This document shows positions 12,681 to 21,314 of a stretch of 38,190 nucleotides of DNA, piece after piece (position 1 is the stretch's first letter; every line of letters starts with the position of its first letter). Below the pieces are notes generated by a model. That model did no database searches, was not told the origin of the DNA, and saw only the letters and a program-made list of their open reading frames with translations. A program made the position numbers and the translations under genes. Origin of the DNA: Burkholderiales bacterium (lineage in GTDB: Bacteria; Pseudomonadota; Gammaproteobacteria; Burkholderiales; Usitatibacteraceae); contig JAHCLE010000013.1 in assembly GCA_026125445.1 (NCBI GenBank), positions 1-38,190 on the forward strand. The letters are read 5' to 3'.

Positions 12681-13969
12681 TAGCCGCGCCGGGGGTCCAC
12701 GCGGCGTTCCAGACGGAGGCGCAGGGGCCCGAGCCCGTGCGCCTCCTGCGTCAGTATCGGCCCCTGTTCCAGCGGCGTCCCCGCCTGCCGGACGGGACCG
12801 AGTGGCGGTATGCGTTCCTCACCGGGGGCCGCGGCTCGGCGAAGTCGTTTCACGTCGCCGTGTTCCTGCTCAACCTGACCTACGAGGCCGGACACGTCAT
12901 CCTCTTCACGCGCTACACCCTCAGCGCGGCCGACGTGTCCATCATCCCGGAGTTCCGCGAGAAGATTGACCTGCTCGGGGTGGAGGGGGATTTCCACGTC
13001 ACCCGGAGCGAAATCGTCAACCTGCGGACGGGCTCCCGCATCCTGTTCCGCGGCATCAAGACGAGCTCCGGCAACCAGACCGCCGCCCTGAAGTCCATCC
13101 AAGGCGTGACGACTTGGGTGCTCGACGAGGCCGAAGAGCTCGTGGACGAGGCCACCTTCGAGCGCATTGACCTGAGCATCCGGCACAAGACCCTGCCGAA
13201 CCGCATCATCCTCGTGCTCAACCCCACGACGGACGAGCACTTCCTCTACCGGATGTTCGCGAAGGAGCCCCGCGCGGACACGCTCTACATCCACACCACG
13301 TGGGAGGACAACCGCCACAACCTGTCCGCCAGCTTCATCGAGCGCGCCGTGCAGATGCGCGAGCTGAACCCCGCGCGCTACGCGCACATCTTCGGCGGCG
13401 CGTGGTCGCGCGAGCTCCCCGGCCTCCTGTGGAACCGCGCCATCATCGAGCGGTGCCGGCTCCCGGTGGGGCCCGAGGAGTTCCGGCGGGTGCTGGTGGG
13501 GGTGGACCCTGCCGTGACCGCCAATATGGAGAGCAACGAAACCGGCATCGTGGTCTGTGGGATTGACCGCCACAAGAAGGGCTACGTCATCGAGGACCTA
13601 TCGGGTCGGTACTCGCCGAACCAGTGGGCCACGCTCGCCGTCAGCGCGGCGCGGAAGTGGGGCGGCTCCATCGTCGCCGAGACGAACCAAGGCGGTGACC
13701 TCGTGAAGAGCACCGTGCAGGCGGTGGACCGCGGGGTGCGCGTCATCGACGTGCGCGCCTCGCGCGGCAAGTACGCACGGGCCGAGCCCATCTATGCGCT
13801 GTATGAGGCCAACGCGGTCTTCCACATCGGCGAGCACCCGACGCTCGAGCGGCAGATGGTCGGCTTCAACCCCGACGCGACGGGCTCCCTCAGCCCTGAC
13901 CGCGTGGACGCGCTCGTGTGGGCTCTCACCGCGCTGATGCTGAAGGGAGGCGAGGTCGGCGTAGCTTGA
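12677..13969 (+). CDS. terL: terminase large subunit (packaging ATPase/nuclease)
   Basis: 430 residues from GTG 12677, which overlaps the upstream stop; an in-frame ATG at 12629 lies too far inside the previous gene. ATPase domain: Walker A GGRGSAKS at about 50-57, Walker B WVLDEAEEL at about 147-155, and a coupling 'LVLNPTTDEH' motif at about 180-189. Nuclease domain of the RNase H fold: GVDPAVT near 275 and 'DRVDALVWAL' near 408 carry the metal-binding Asp residues, with VAETNQGGDLV near 332-342. It pumps DNA into the prohead through the portal encoded next. Family PBSX/Terminase_3-like. Confidence 0.97.
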   Translation: MIAAPGVHAAFQTEAQGPEPVRLLRQYRPLFQRRPRLPDGTEWRYAFLTGGRGSAKSFHVAVFLLNLTYEAGHVILFTRYTLSAADVSIIPEFREKIDLLGVEGDFHVTRSEIVNLRTGSRILFRGIKTSSGNQTAALKSIQGVTTWVLDEAEELVDEATFERIDLSIRHKTLPNRIILVLNPTTDEHFLYRMFAKEPRADTLYIHTTWEDNRHNLSASFIERAVQMRELNPARYAHIFGGAWSRELPGLLWNRAIIERCRLPVGPEEFRRVLVGVDPAVTANMESNETGIVVCGIDRHKKGYVIEDLSGRYSPNQWATLAVSAARKWGGSIVAETNQGGDLVKSTVQAVDRGVRVIDVRASRGKYARAEPIYALYEANAVFHIGEHPTLERQMVGFNPDATGSLSPDRVDALVWALTALMLKGGEVGVA

Positions 13970-13994
13970 CCCCTTGCTCGCCGCCACGTATCGT
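13966..13994 (+). promoter_or_regulatory. candidate late promoter P6 (TTGACC, 17 nt spacer, TATCGT)
   Basis: TTGACC at 13966-13971, 17 nt, then TATCGT at 13989-13994, the same -10 as promoter P4. It sits in the 58-base gap before the portal gene, so the in-frame upstream extension of the portal (to TTG 13974) is better read as promoter and leader. No leader hairpin follows. Confidence 0.6.
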
Positions 13995-14027
13995 CCACGG
14001 CATCACCGCATAGCCCTCGGGGAGGCA

Positions 14028-16448
14028 TTGAGCAAGCGTCCACTCATCGCGCGCGTAGCTGACGCCCTGCTCGCCCTCAGCGGTGAGGGTGGCCCCGCCC
14101 CTTCCGCTGTCGTCAGCGCGCCGGTACAGGATGGTCCTGCGCCCTCTGTCGCGGCCCCGGAAGCCGCCGCAGAGGGCGAGTCCCGTGCCATCATCGCGGC
14201 CGCGGTCCCGTCGCTCGCGCCTCAGCCGAAGAGCTCATCCCTGCAGATGGTCCGGGCCGCAACCCCCGGCGAGGTCAAAACCTACGGCTCCGAGGTCCGT
14301 CGCCGCGGCTTCCAGCGGCACCCTGTCGTCCATTCCTGCATCCGGGTCATCACGGACATCGTCTCGAGCGTCCCCCTCGTCGTGCATAGGGAGCGCGGCA
14401 ACGCCGACTCGCGGGTGCCCGAGGACCATCCCCTGCAGAAGCTCTTGGACTATCCGGCTCCGCGCATCACGGCGCGTCAGCTTCGGGCGCGGTTCTGCGT
14501 GGACTTCCTCGGCTACGGCAACTCGCTGTGGCACTCGCTCCGCCTGAGCAAGTTCGGCCTGCCGGTGAACCTCCGCCCCATCAACGCCGAGGCCATCCAG
14601 AACGTCTGGGTGGACAACGAGGGGGACGCGGCGCGCTACCAGTTCAGCGATTGGAACGGCGTGGTGCAGACCGCCGAGGCCAAGGATGTCATCCACTTCC
14701 GCGACCTCGAGATGCCGCGCCCGTACTACCCGGACGTGTTCGGCTACCCCCGCGGCGCGGCCGCGCTCGAGAGCATCGTCACGGATATGGAGGCCTCTTC
14801 GTACACGCGGCAGGTCGTCAAGAACGACGGCACCCCGACGCTCGCCGTGATGCTCGAGGATGGCCGCGACCAAGAGGACGCGGACGTGATGAAGGCGCGC
14901 TATCGCGAGCGCGTGGTGAAGCGCGGGATGCGCGGCGACCCTGCATTCTGGGCCGGCGTCAAGGATGTGAAGTCGCTGGGCTTCAACCTGACGGACCTTG
15001 AGTTCCCGGACCTGCGCCGCGTGAACCGCGAGGACATCTGCTCCGCCTTCGGCGTGGACCCGCGCATCATCGGCATCGGCACCGCGTCCAGCGACGGGGG
15101 GCTCTCCGGCGTTCAGTACCAAGAAGCGCGCCGCCGCCTCGTGCAGATGCAGGTGGAGCCCATCCTCGTTGTTCTCTGCGATGATCTCAATGCGTGGCTC
15201 GCCCCTGAGTTCGGCGACCTGTGGATTGAGCCCGACCACGACATCCTGCGCGACCTCATCGAGGACGATGAGGAGACGAGCGTCCGCGTGGACCGCGAGG
15301 TGAAGGGAGGGCTCCGCACGTGGGAAGAGGGTCGCCGTGCGCTGAAGCTCCCCGAGCGGCCTGCGCCGAAGGAAACGCTGGTCGTGTCCATCGGGACGAG
15401 TCTTGTGCCGGTGGCGACGGCCCTCAGTCCTGAGCCCCCCGCGGTCACGCCCACGCCGGCCACCCCACCGGGGAGCCCCGCGGCGCAGGCCGCTGAGGGC
15501 GAGGGGGAAGGGGAAGGGGCCTCGCGCTCGATGCCCTCTGAGGGCGTTTCCCTCGACAAGACGGCCAGCCCTGCGCCCCCGCTGGACCCGCGCTACGTGC
15601 GCTGGCGCGCCCAGAACGACACGCTGGACGCCGACGAGAAGGAATACGTGGTCGCGGCGCGGGTGCGCTTCCTCGAGGAGCGTCGGCGCATCGTCCGCAT
15701 CTTCGAGCTCGCCGCCGAGGGGCAGGTCACGGAGCCCGCGAAGAAGCGCGTGGCAAAGGGGGCCGACAAGGTGCCGGGGTGGGCCGACCCCATCCTCGAG
15801 GAGGCCGTGCGCCGCGCGCTCCGCGAGTACGCGAAGGGGGGCGACCTGTGGCTCGGCTGGGTGGAGACGTTCCGCGCCCTCGTCACGCGCACCTATGGGG
15901 CCGGCGCACTCGACGCGATGAGCGGGGTGAAGGCCGGCGGCACGGGACTCAACTTCCAACTGAGCTCGCCCGACGTGCAGAAGGCCATCGAGGACCGGCT
16001 CGAGACGCTGGCGACCCTCATCACGAAGGACACCGCGCGGCAGGTCACGGCGGCGGTGCGCGCCGGCGAGGTGGCGGGGCTGAACATCGCTGAAATCGCC
16101 AGCCTGATTCGGACCTCGGTGTACGGCGACCCGATGACGGAGAACCGCGCCAAGACCATCGCGCGCACGGAGAGTGCCGGCGCGTTCAGCCGCGGCGCGT
16201 GGGACCAAGCCAAGCGCGCGGGTATCTTCCAGAGCAAGGAGTGGCTGGCGTTCGAGAACAGCAAGACCCGGACGACGCACTCCGCGTGTATGGCCGAGGG
16301 GCGCATCCCGATTGACCAGCCCTTCGCCGCCAACGGACTGCTCTACCCTCTCGACCCCGCGGGCCCCGCCGACGAGGTCATCAACTGCCGCTGTACCCTC
16401 GTCTACTACGACGAACCGATTGGAGAGCCGCCCAATGCCGACGCCTAA
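14028..16448 (+). CDS. portal protein fused to a Mu-F/SPP1-gp7-like head morphogenesis domain
   Basis: 806 residues from TTG 14028 (context MSKRPLIARVAD-like; GGGGAGG just upstream). Residues about 70-440 are an HK97-type phage portal: YGSEVRRRGFQRHPVVHSCI, DFLGYGNSLWHSL and GIGTASSDGGLSGVQYQEAR are typical blocks. A Pro/Ala/Glu-rich linker spans about 455-545. The C-terminal part, about 545-806, is a Phage_Mu_F domain with RTESAGAFSRGAWDQA and the closing INCRCTLVYYDEP signature. The portal forms the DNA channel; MuF proteins assist early capsid assembly. In most phages these are two adjacent genes. The fusion is intact, without a stop or frame change. Confidence 0.95.
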   Translation: MSKRPLIARVADALLALSGEGGPAPSAVVSAPVQDGPAPSVAAPEAAAEGESRAIIAAAVPSLAPQPKSSSLQMVRAATPGEVKTYGSEVRRRGFQRHPVVHSCIRVITDIVSSVPLVVHRERGNADSRVPEDHPLQKLLDYPAPRITARQLRARFCVDFLGYGNSLWHSLRLSKFGLPVNLRPINAEAIQNVWVDNEGDAARYQFSDWNGVVQTAEAKDVIHFRDLEMPRPYYPDVFGYPRGAAALESIVTDMEASSYTRQVVKNDGTPTLAVMLEDGRDQEDADVMKARYRERVVKRGMRGDPAFWAGVKDVKSLGFNLTDLEFPDLRRVNREDICSAFGVDPRIIGIGTASSDGGLSGVQYQEARRRLVQMQVEPILVVLCDDLNAWLAPEFGDLWIEPDHDILRDLIEDDEETSVRVDREVKGGLRTWEEGRRALKLPERPAPKETLVVSIGTSLVPVATALSPEPPAVTPTPATPPGSPAAQAAEGEGEGEGASRSMPSEGVSLDKTASPAPPLDPRYVRWRAQNDTLDADEKEYVVAARVRFLEERRRIVRIFELAAEGQVTEPAKKRVAKGADKVPGWADPILEEAVRRALREYAKGGDLWLGWVETFRALVTRTYGAGALDAMSGVKAGGTGLNFQLSSPDVQKAIEDRLETLATLITKDTARQVTAAVRAGEVAGLNIAEIASLIRTSVYGDPMTENRAKTIARTESAGAFSRGAWDQAKRAGIFQSKEWLAFENSKTRTTHSACMAEGRIPIDQPFAANGLLYPLDPAGPADEVINCRCTLVYYDEPIGEPPNADA

Positions 16449-17310
16449 GACGCCCACGCGGGAGCGTCAGACCCGCCACTTCGAGAACGTCGAGATTCGG
16501 GTCGAAGAGGATGACCTGCCCCCCGGCATCATCGGCCGCATCGTGGCGATGGCCCTGCCGTTCAACGTGGTGGACAGCTACCGCTCGATGTTCGCGCCGG
16601 GGTGCGCCGCGCGGTCCATCGCCCAGAAGGTGGCCGCGCGCAAGGTCCCCTTCCTGCTCGACCACGAGCGCAAGACGCACTCCCACACCGGCACGGTACG
16701 CAAGGTGGAGGACGGCGGCGTGGGCTACATCTCGAGCGCGGACATCCTCGACACCCGCGTGGGCCGCGACACGATGGAGTACGCCAAGGCCCTCATCGCG
16801 AGCGGCGGCACCACCGGCGTGTCCATCGGGTTCATCCCGCGGCAGTCGCGCTTCGACAAGGTCGGCGAGGTGACCATCGAAGTGTTCACCGAGATTGAGC
16901 TGACGGAGATTTCGCTGACCCCGATGCCGGCGGTCCCCGGCGCGTCCGTCATCTCGGCGCGCAAGGACCGCACGGCCCCGGACGAGGGGGACGAGGAGGG
17001 GAAGGGTGGGGATGCGCCCGAGGGCGAGGACCCGCCGCCGCCCCCGCCCCCTGTTGACGAACGCCGGGACGATGTTACGATTCTGACCATCGCCGCCGAA
17101 GCCGCCCTCGCCGCCCTGCCGGACGAGGCTCGCTCCGCGGTCCTGAAGAAGTACGCCGCCTCTCCTGCGCCCTCGGCACCCGCCGCCCCCGACTCGGGGA
17201 GCACCGGGAAGGCCTCGGCAGACGGAACGCGGACTGACGCCGGCCTCTCGATGGACGAGCGACTGAAGCTCTACCGCGAGACGTTCCGGCCCACTCCACG
17301 CTCTACCTGA
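16435..17310 (+). CDS. HK97-type prohead protease with C-terminal acidic extension
   Basis: 291 residues from ATG 16435, overlapping the portal end by 14 bases with GGAGAG upstream. Residues about 15-180 are a peptidase U35 (HK97 family) serine protease: VPFLLDHERKTH with catalytic His77, and GGTTGVSIGFIPR with catalytic Ser130, then 'TEIELTEISLTPMPAVPGA' typical of the C-terminal strand. The last 110 residues are low-complexity acidic/Pro-rich followed by a helix, which may act as a scaffold during assembly, as has been seen for protease-scaffold fusions. It should process the capsid protein encoded next. Confidence 0.95.
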   Translation: MPTPKTPTRERQTRHFENVEIRVEEDDLPPGIIGRIVAMALPFNVVDSYRSMFAPGCAARSIAQKVAARKVPFLLDHERKTHSHTGTVRKVEDGGVGYISSADILDTRVGRDTMEYAKALIASGGTTGVSIGFIPRQSRFDKVGEVTIEVFTEIELTEISLTPMPAVPGASVISARKDRTAPDEGDEEGKGGDAPEGEDPPPPPPPVDERRDDVTILTIAAEAALAALPDEARSAVLKKYAASPAPSAPAAPDSGSTGKASADGTRTDAGLSMDERLKLYRETFRPTPRST

Positions 17311-17321
17311 GGGCCTGACCA

Positions 17322-18944
17322 ATGTTCGCCTCGTTCCGCCGTTCCCGCGGCGTCATCCTCACCAAGTTCAAGGGTGTGTATGACGCGGCTTTCCAGTTCA
17401 CGGGCGGCGCGCCGCTCCGTGGTCGCCACCCGGACAACGTGATGGTGCGGGTTCGCACCGCCCCGTCCACGCTGGGCTGGCTCATCATCGCCCTCGCGCT
17501 CGGCGCGCTGGCGTACCTGCTCACGTCCCTCACGGCGGACCTCGCCGCGGGACTCTCCCTTGCGGCCGTCACACCGATGGTCAGCAAGGACCGCACCGCG
17601 GCCAAGTGGCGCGACGAGGCCAACAAGGTCCGCGCCCAGATGCTCGACGAGAAGGTGACGCTGACCCGCGAGCAGGCCGAGAAGATGCAGGCCGACATCG
17701 CCGTGTTCGAGGCCCGCGCGCAGGCCGCGGCGGGGTTCACCGGCGACGAGGAGATTAGTCGTCAGGGCGGCGAGGGCGACCTCGTCCGCATTGACGGCTC
17801 CGAGGAGGGCCGGCGCGACGAGCGCAAGGAAGCGTCCTTCCGCACGATGAAGGACGCGCACGACGAGGTGCGCGCCGAGCTCCGCACGGTGTTCCCCTCG
17901 ATGGGCGCGTTCCTGCGCGCCTGTCGCAACGGCGTGGACGCCGGCGGCGAGGAGGCCTCGGTCCTGAAGCGCGTGGCCGAGATGACCCGCACCATCACCG
18001 GCTCGACGTTCGGCGGCGAGTACCTGCTCCCGCTCACGCAGGTGCAGGAAATCTTCAGCATCAGCAACCAACAGCCGGGGCTGATGGAGCGTTCGCGCCG
18101 GTACAACGTGCCGGGACGCTCGCTCCGCATCCCGTACCTGAAGCAGGACGAGGGCACGAACATCCTGAACCGCCCGATGGCCGGTAAGATTGCCGCCATC
18201 GCCATCGTCGGCGAAGGTCAGGAGAAGCCTGCGCGCGAGCCGAGCTTCGGCCAGCGCGTCCTCGAGATGTTCAAGTACGCCGCGCACACCCCGTTCGGCG
18301 ACGAGATTCTGTCCGACGACTTCACCGGCGAGCTCCCCGGCGAGGTCATCTCGGCGGTGGGCTCCGAGATTATGAACCAGCTCAACGCCCACTGCACGAT
18401 TGACGGCACCGGCACCGGGATGCCGCTGGGCGCGCTGAACGCGAACAACGGGGCCATCCTCGCGGTCAACCGCACCTCGGCGGGTGACTTCACGGTGGAC
18501 GATGCCTTCGCGATGTACGTGCGCCACACCCTCGGCCCGAACTCCGTGTGGCTGGTGAGCCGCCGCGTCAACGAGAAGCTGATGCGGATGACCCTCACCA
18601 ACAACGGCCTCGTGACGTGGCTGACGGACCTGCGCTCGGCCCCCGTGATGCTCCTGCTCGGCATCCCGGTGGTGGTGACGGACTTCCTGAACCCGCTGGG
18701 CTCCCGCGCGGACGTTGCGCTGGTCAACGGCGATTTCTACGCCTTCGGGCTCCGGCAGGCCCTCACGGTGGAGTCGTCCATCCACGCGAAGTTCATCGAC
18801 GACGTGACGGTGTACCGGTTCTTCGCCCGTGGCGGCGGCATCCCGCTCCCGACCTCGACCTACGCCTACAAGGTGGACGGCTCGGGGAACAAGGTGGACC
18901 CGCACTCCCCGTTCACGATTCTCGATGTCCCGGCCTCGTCGTAA
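17322..18944 (+). CDS. major capsid protein (HK97 fold) with unusual N-terminal hydrophobic segment
   Basis: 540 residues. From about residue 86 on it is a classic HK97-type capsid precursor: a coiled-coil delta region (about 88-135), then the mature shell domain with SMGAFLRACRNGV, TFGGEYLLPLTQVQEIF, GEGQEKPAREPSFGQ and 'GIPVVVTDFLNP'. The first 85 residues are unexpected: a basic stretch, then LGWLIIALALGALAYLLTSL at 51-70, a clear membrane-length hydrophobic span. An internal ATG at 17577 (Met86) would give a standard capsid precursor but has no ribosome-binding site, whereas ATG 17322 has GAGG upstream. The N-terminus may be removed by the protease. Confidence 0.93.
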   Translation: MFASFRRSRGVILTKFKGVYDAAFQFTGGAPLRGRHPDNVMVRVRTAPSTLGWLIIALALGALAYLLTSLTADLAAGLSLAAVTPMVSKDRTAAKWRDEANKVRAQMLDEKVTLTREQAEKMQADIAVFEARAQAAAGFTGDEEISRQGGEGDLVRIDGSEEGRRDERKEASFRTMKDAHDEVRAELRTVFPSMGAFLRACRNGVDAGGEEASVLKRVAEMTRTITGSTFGGEYLLPLTQVQEIFSISNQQPGLMERSRRYNVPGRSLRIPYLKQDEGTNILNRPMAGKIAAIAIVGEGQEKPAREPSFGQRVLEMFKYAAHTPFGDEILSDDFTGELPGEVISAVGSEIMNQLNAHCTIDGTGTGMPLGALNANNGAILAVNRTSAGDFTVDDAFAMYVRHTLGPNSVWLVSRRVNEKLMRMTLTNNGLVTWLTDLRSAPVMLLLGIPVVVTDFLNPLGSRADVALVNGDFYAFGLRQALTVESSIHAKFIDDVTVYRFFARGGGIPLPTSTYAYKVDGSGNKVDPHSPFTILDVPASS

Positions 18945-18960
18945 CGGACGAGGACGAGAG

Positions 18961-18986
18961 GCGGTGGGGGCCTTGTCCCCCACCGC
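18961..18986 (+). terminator. strong hairpin just downstream of the capsid gene
   Basis: GCGGTGGGGG pairs perfectly with CCCCCACCGC around the loop CCTTGT (10-bp, almost all G-C), starting 17 bases after the capsid stop. No T-run follows, so it may be a partial terminator or an mRNA 3'-end stabiliser that keeps capsid mRNA abundant. It also argues against starting the next gene at GTG 18964 inside the stem. Confidence 0.5.
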
Positions 18987-19002
18987 CCCAGAGGGGCTGG
19001 CT

Positions 19003-20310
19003 TTGGCGACAGGCTCGCCGGAGCCGGCCCCTCTGCTGTCGCGGGAGGGTGAGGGAGCCCCGCCGCCGCCCGAGCCCTCTGAGGGCAACCTCGCGCCAAA
19101 GCCCCTCGACAACTCACCACGCTATGTCTATGCGCTCTGGGACTGCATCATCGCCGGGGTGCGGCGCGCGGAGGGGGAGCGGTTCGCCATCCCCGCGCAC
19201 CGCGAAGCCGACCTCACCGCGGGTGGCCTGCTGATGAGCGAGGCCGCGGCCCACGCCCTCTGGCACCGCCCGGACGGGCGCATCCTCACGCCCAACGCGG
19301 TCCTCAGCACCTACCGCCGCGCGAAGCTCGGGGAGCGGCCCCTGCGCGTCCTGCAGATGACGCACTACGACCCCGGCTCGAGCGTGTACCGCTACCACAG
19401 CGCGGCCAACACCATCCCCGGCGTCTCGTCGGTCCTCGTGCGCTTCGGCGACAGCAACCCCCACACGAGTCTGCGCCAGTGGGACGGCCACAAGGATATG
19501 CCGGCCGTGCGGATGCTCCTGCGGACGGCGGACGTGGTGCATTGCCATATGGACCTGCGGTGCCTGTTCCACGAGCTCCGTAGCTCCCTGATGCCGGGGC
19601 AACGGCTCGCGCGCACCTACCACGGCTCCGTGCTCCCGGAGGACGCGGGGAAGCGGGTGCTCGTGGAGCGCGAGGTGGACGAGCGGAACAACGCCATCGT
19701 GTTCGGCGCGCGGCCCTACCACCTGCGGCCGGAGCACGGCGTCAAGCACTGGCTCCCCATCCCGATGCCGGTGGGCGACTACGCCCAGCTTGCGACGAAC
19801 CGCGTCCAGAGCCGCACCGGACGCCCCTTCCGCGTGGCGCACAGCCCCACGAACAAGGCCATCAAGGGGACGGATGCGTTCCTCGCCGCCGTGGACATCC
19901 TGCGCGGCGAGGGGCTGAACATCGAGCCCGTGATGATTGAGGGGATGGAGCACGGGAAGGCCTTGGTGCTGAAGTCGTCCTGCGATGCGACCTTCGACTC
20001 GTTCTGGCTCGGGATGCAGGGGTCGGGGCTCGAGGCCGCGGCGATGGGCCAGCCGGTGCTCGCCGGGGACCCGGACGCGCAGGCCGACCTCGTGCGGCTC
20101 GGCATCGGCGTCCCGTGGACAGTGGCGAACGACTCCGCCGCGCTCGTCCACCAGCTTCGCCGGCTGATGGTGGAGCCGGGGTTCTACGAGCAGGAGGCCT
20201 CGCGCGTGGGCGACTATGTGCGGCGGTACCACGACTACCCTCGCGTCGGCGAGCTCTATGCGCGTATCCTTCGGGAGCACGTGACCCTACAGCCCCCTCA
20301 GGAGGGGTGA
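19003..20310 (+). CDS. glycosyltransferase (GT-B fold, GT4-like)
   Basis: 435 residues from TTG 19003, which has GAGGGG 7 nt upstream; in-frame GTG 18964 lies inside a hairpin. The first 40 residues are Pro/Glu-rich. The N-terminal domain contains LRVLQMTHYDPGSSVYRYHS and, near residue 205, the conserved TYHGS nucleotide-sugar-side motif. The C-terminal domain starts at FRVAHSPTNKAIKGTDAF and has the donor-binding GLEAAAMGQPVLAG near 340-353. The GT4-like second Glu motif is present. Acceptor unknown; the position between capsid and connector genes suggests a virion protein, or else a host or phage glycan. Confidence 0.85.
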   Translation: MATGSPEPAPLLSREGEGAPPPPEPSEGNLAPKPLDNSPRYVYALWDCIIAGVRRAEGERFAIPAHREADLTAGGLLMSEAAAHALWHRPDGRILTPNAVLSTYRRAKLGERPLRVLQMTHYDPGSSVYRYHSAANTIPGVSSVLVRFGDSNPHTSLRQWDGHKDMPAVRMLLRTADVVHCHMDLRCLFHELRSSLMPGQRLARTYHGSVLPEDAGKRVLVEREVDERNNAIVFGARPYHLRPEHGVKHWLPIPMPVGDYAQLATNRVQSRTGRPFRVAHSPTNKAIKGTDAFLAAVDILRGEGLNIEPVMIEGMEHGKALVLKSSCDATFDSFWLGMQGSGLEAAAMGQPVLAGDPDAQADLVRLGIGVPWTVANDSAALVHQLRRLMVEPGFYEQEASRVGDYVRRYHDYPRVGELYARILREHVTLQPPQEG

Positions 20311-20313
20311 GCC

Positions 20314-20907
20314 GTGGCCCTGCCGACCCGTGACGACCTGAAGAGCTACCTGAAGATTGAGATTGACGCCGAGAACGCCCTGCTCGACGCCCTGCTCGTG
20401 CAGGGCAAGGCGATGGTCGAGGTCTGGATTGGCGCGCCCATCACGGCGGTCCAGCGGACCTACGTGGACCGCGCGGTGGCGGGTCGGGACGGCTTCGTGG
20501 ACGGCGAGGTGGCGACGGCCCTCATCGTGCCGGTGCGCCCCATCGGGAGCACCCCTGAGAACCCCGTCGTCGTGACGGACGGCGCGGGAGTGGTCGTGCC
20601 CAGCACCGACTACGAGGTGGACACCGCCGCGGGGATGCTCTGGGGGAAGAACGGCAAGCGGTTCCCGAACGGCCCCTACAGCATCACCTGCCTCGTAGGG
20701 CTCTCCCTGTGGCAGAAGTACGCGCAGGTGGAGCCCGTGCTCTCGCGCGCCATCCTCGACGTTGCGGCCGACCTGTACCAGAACCGCACCCCGCGCGCGA
20801 TGAGCGAGACGGGGGCCGGGGTCGCGATTCCGTGGGACGTGAGCCGGCACACGAGCGAGCGCGTCATCCGTTCGCTGAAGGGCCTCACCCTGCCGGTGGT
20901 CGCGTGA
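20314..20907 (+). CDS. head-tail connector protein (HK97 gp6-like)
   Basis: 197 residues from GTG 20314 with AGGAGGGG upstream. N-terminus LPTRDDLKSYLKIEIDAENA followed by ALLDALLVQGKAMVEVWIG is the typical DNA-packaging/adaptor protein start (gp6/gp15-like: a helical hairpin with 'D-x-LL-x2-L'), and the C-terminal half contains a beta region and helix that pack on the portal. It forms the ring joining portal and tail. Overlaps the next gene by GTGA. Confidence 0.88.
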   Translation: MALPTRDDLKSYLKIEIDAENALLDALLVQGKAMVEVWIGAPITAVQRTYVDRAVAGRDGFVDGEVATALIVPVRPIGSTPENPVVVTDGAGVVVPSTDYEVDTAAGMLWGKNGKRFPNGPYSITCLVGLSLWQKYAQVEPVLSRAILDVAADLYQNRTPRAMSETGAGVAIPWDVSRHTSERVIRSLKGLTLPVVA

Positions 20908-21314
20908 CGCAGGTTCCCGGCCTCCTGACCCAGCGGGTGCGGCTCTACACGCCCGAGAACATCGGAGCCCACGGCTTCGACAAGGTCGTGTACCGCTTCA
21001 CGGGCGAGTGGTGGGGGCGCGTGGGGGAGAGGGCGGCGACGGAGAACGTGCCGCAGGCCCCGCAGGCCACGCGCGAGTACCGCCTGCAGGGGCGGGCCGT
21101 GGTCGCGGACTACGTGCCGATTCCCCTCAACGGAGTGCTGACCGAGGGCGGCGACCTGTGGTGGATTCGCGGGGTCGTGAAGAGCGACCAACGCCGCCAG
21201 CAGGTCGTCACGCTCGAGCGCATCCAGCCGAACGAGTTTGTGACCCTCGCCGAGCCGCAGGAGAGCTTCGCCACCGGCGACCAGCTCGTGGACTCGATGG
21301 GAAGCTGGCAGTGA
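20904..21314 (+). CDS. head closure / head-tail adaptor protein
   Basis: 136 residues from GTG 20904. The start VTQVPGLLTQRVRLYTPEN resembles the 'LR-x-RV-x-I/L' beginning of SPP1 gp16/HK97 gp7-like stoppers, and the beta-rich body with a GEWWGRVGERAATEN and YRLQGRAVVADYVP fits that family. It sits in the standard position after the gp6-like connector. Expected to plug the portal exit after packaging and to receive the tail. Confidence 0.8.
   Translation: MTQVPGLLTQRVRLYTPENIGAHGFDKVVYRFTGEWWGRVGERAATENVPQAPQATREYRLQGRAVVADYVPIPLNGVLTEGGDLWWIRGVVKSDQRRQQVVTLERIQPNEFVTLAEPQESFATGDQLVDSMGSWQ

Noticed and set aside
13974-14027. Upstream TTG start for the portal protein
   Set aside because: The extra 18 codons coincide with a TTGACC-N17-TATCGT promoter and have no ribosome-binding site.
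14235-16457. 740-codon open frame on the minus strand opposite the portal gene
   Set aside because: Antisense to a clear portal/MuF gene; long open antisense frames are usual in GC-rich DNA with strong third-position bias, and the protein is His/Arg/Gly-rich without motifs. The same holds for the long minus frames at 17271-19112, 19114-20280, 25713-27509 and 31033-32484.
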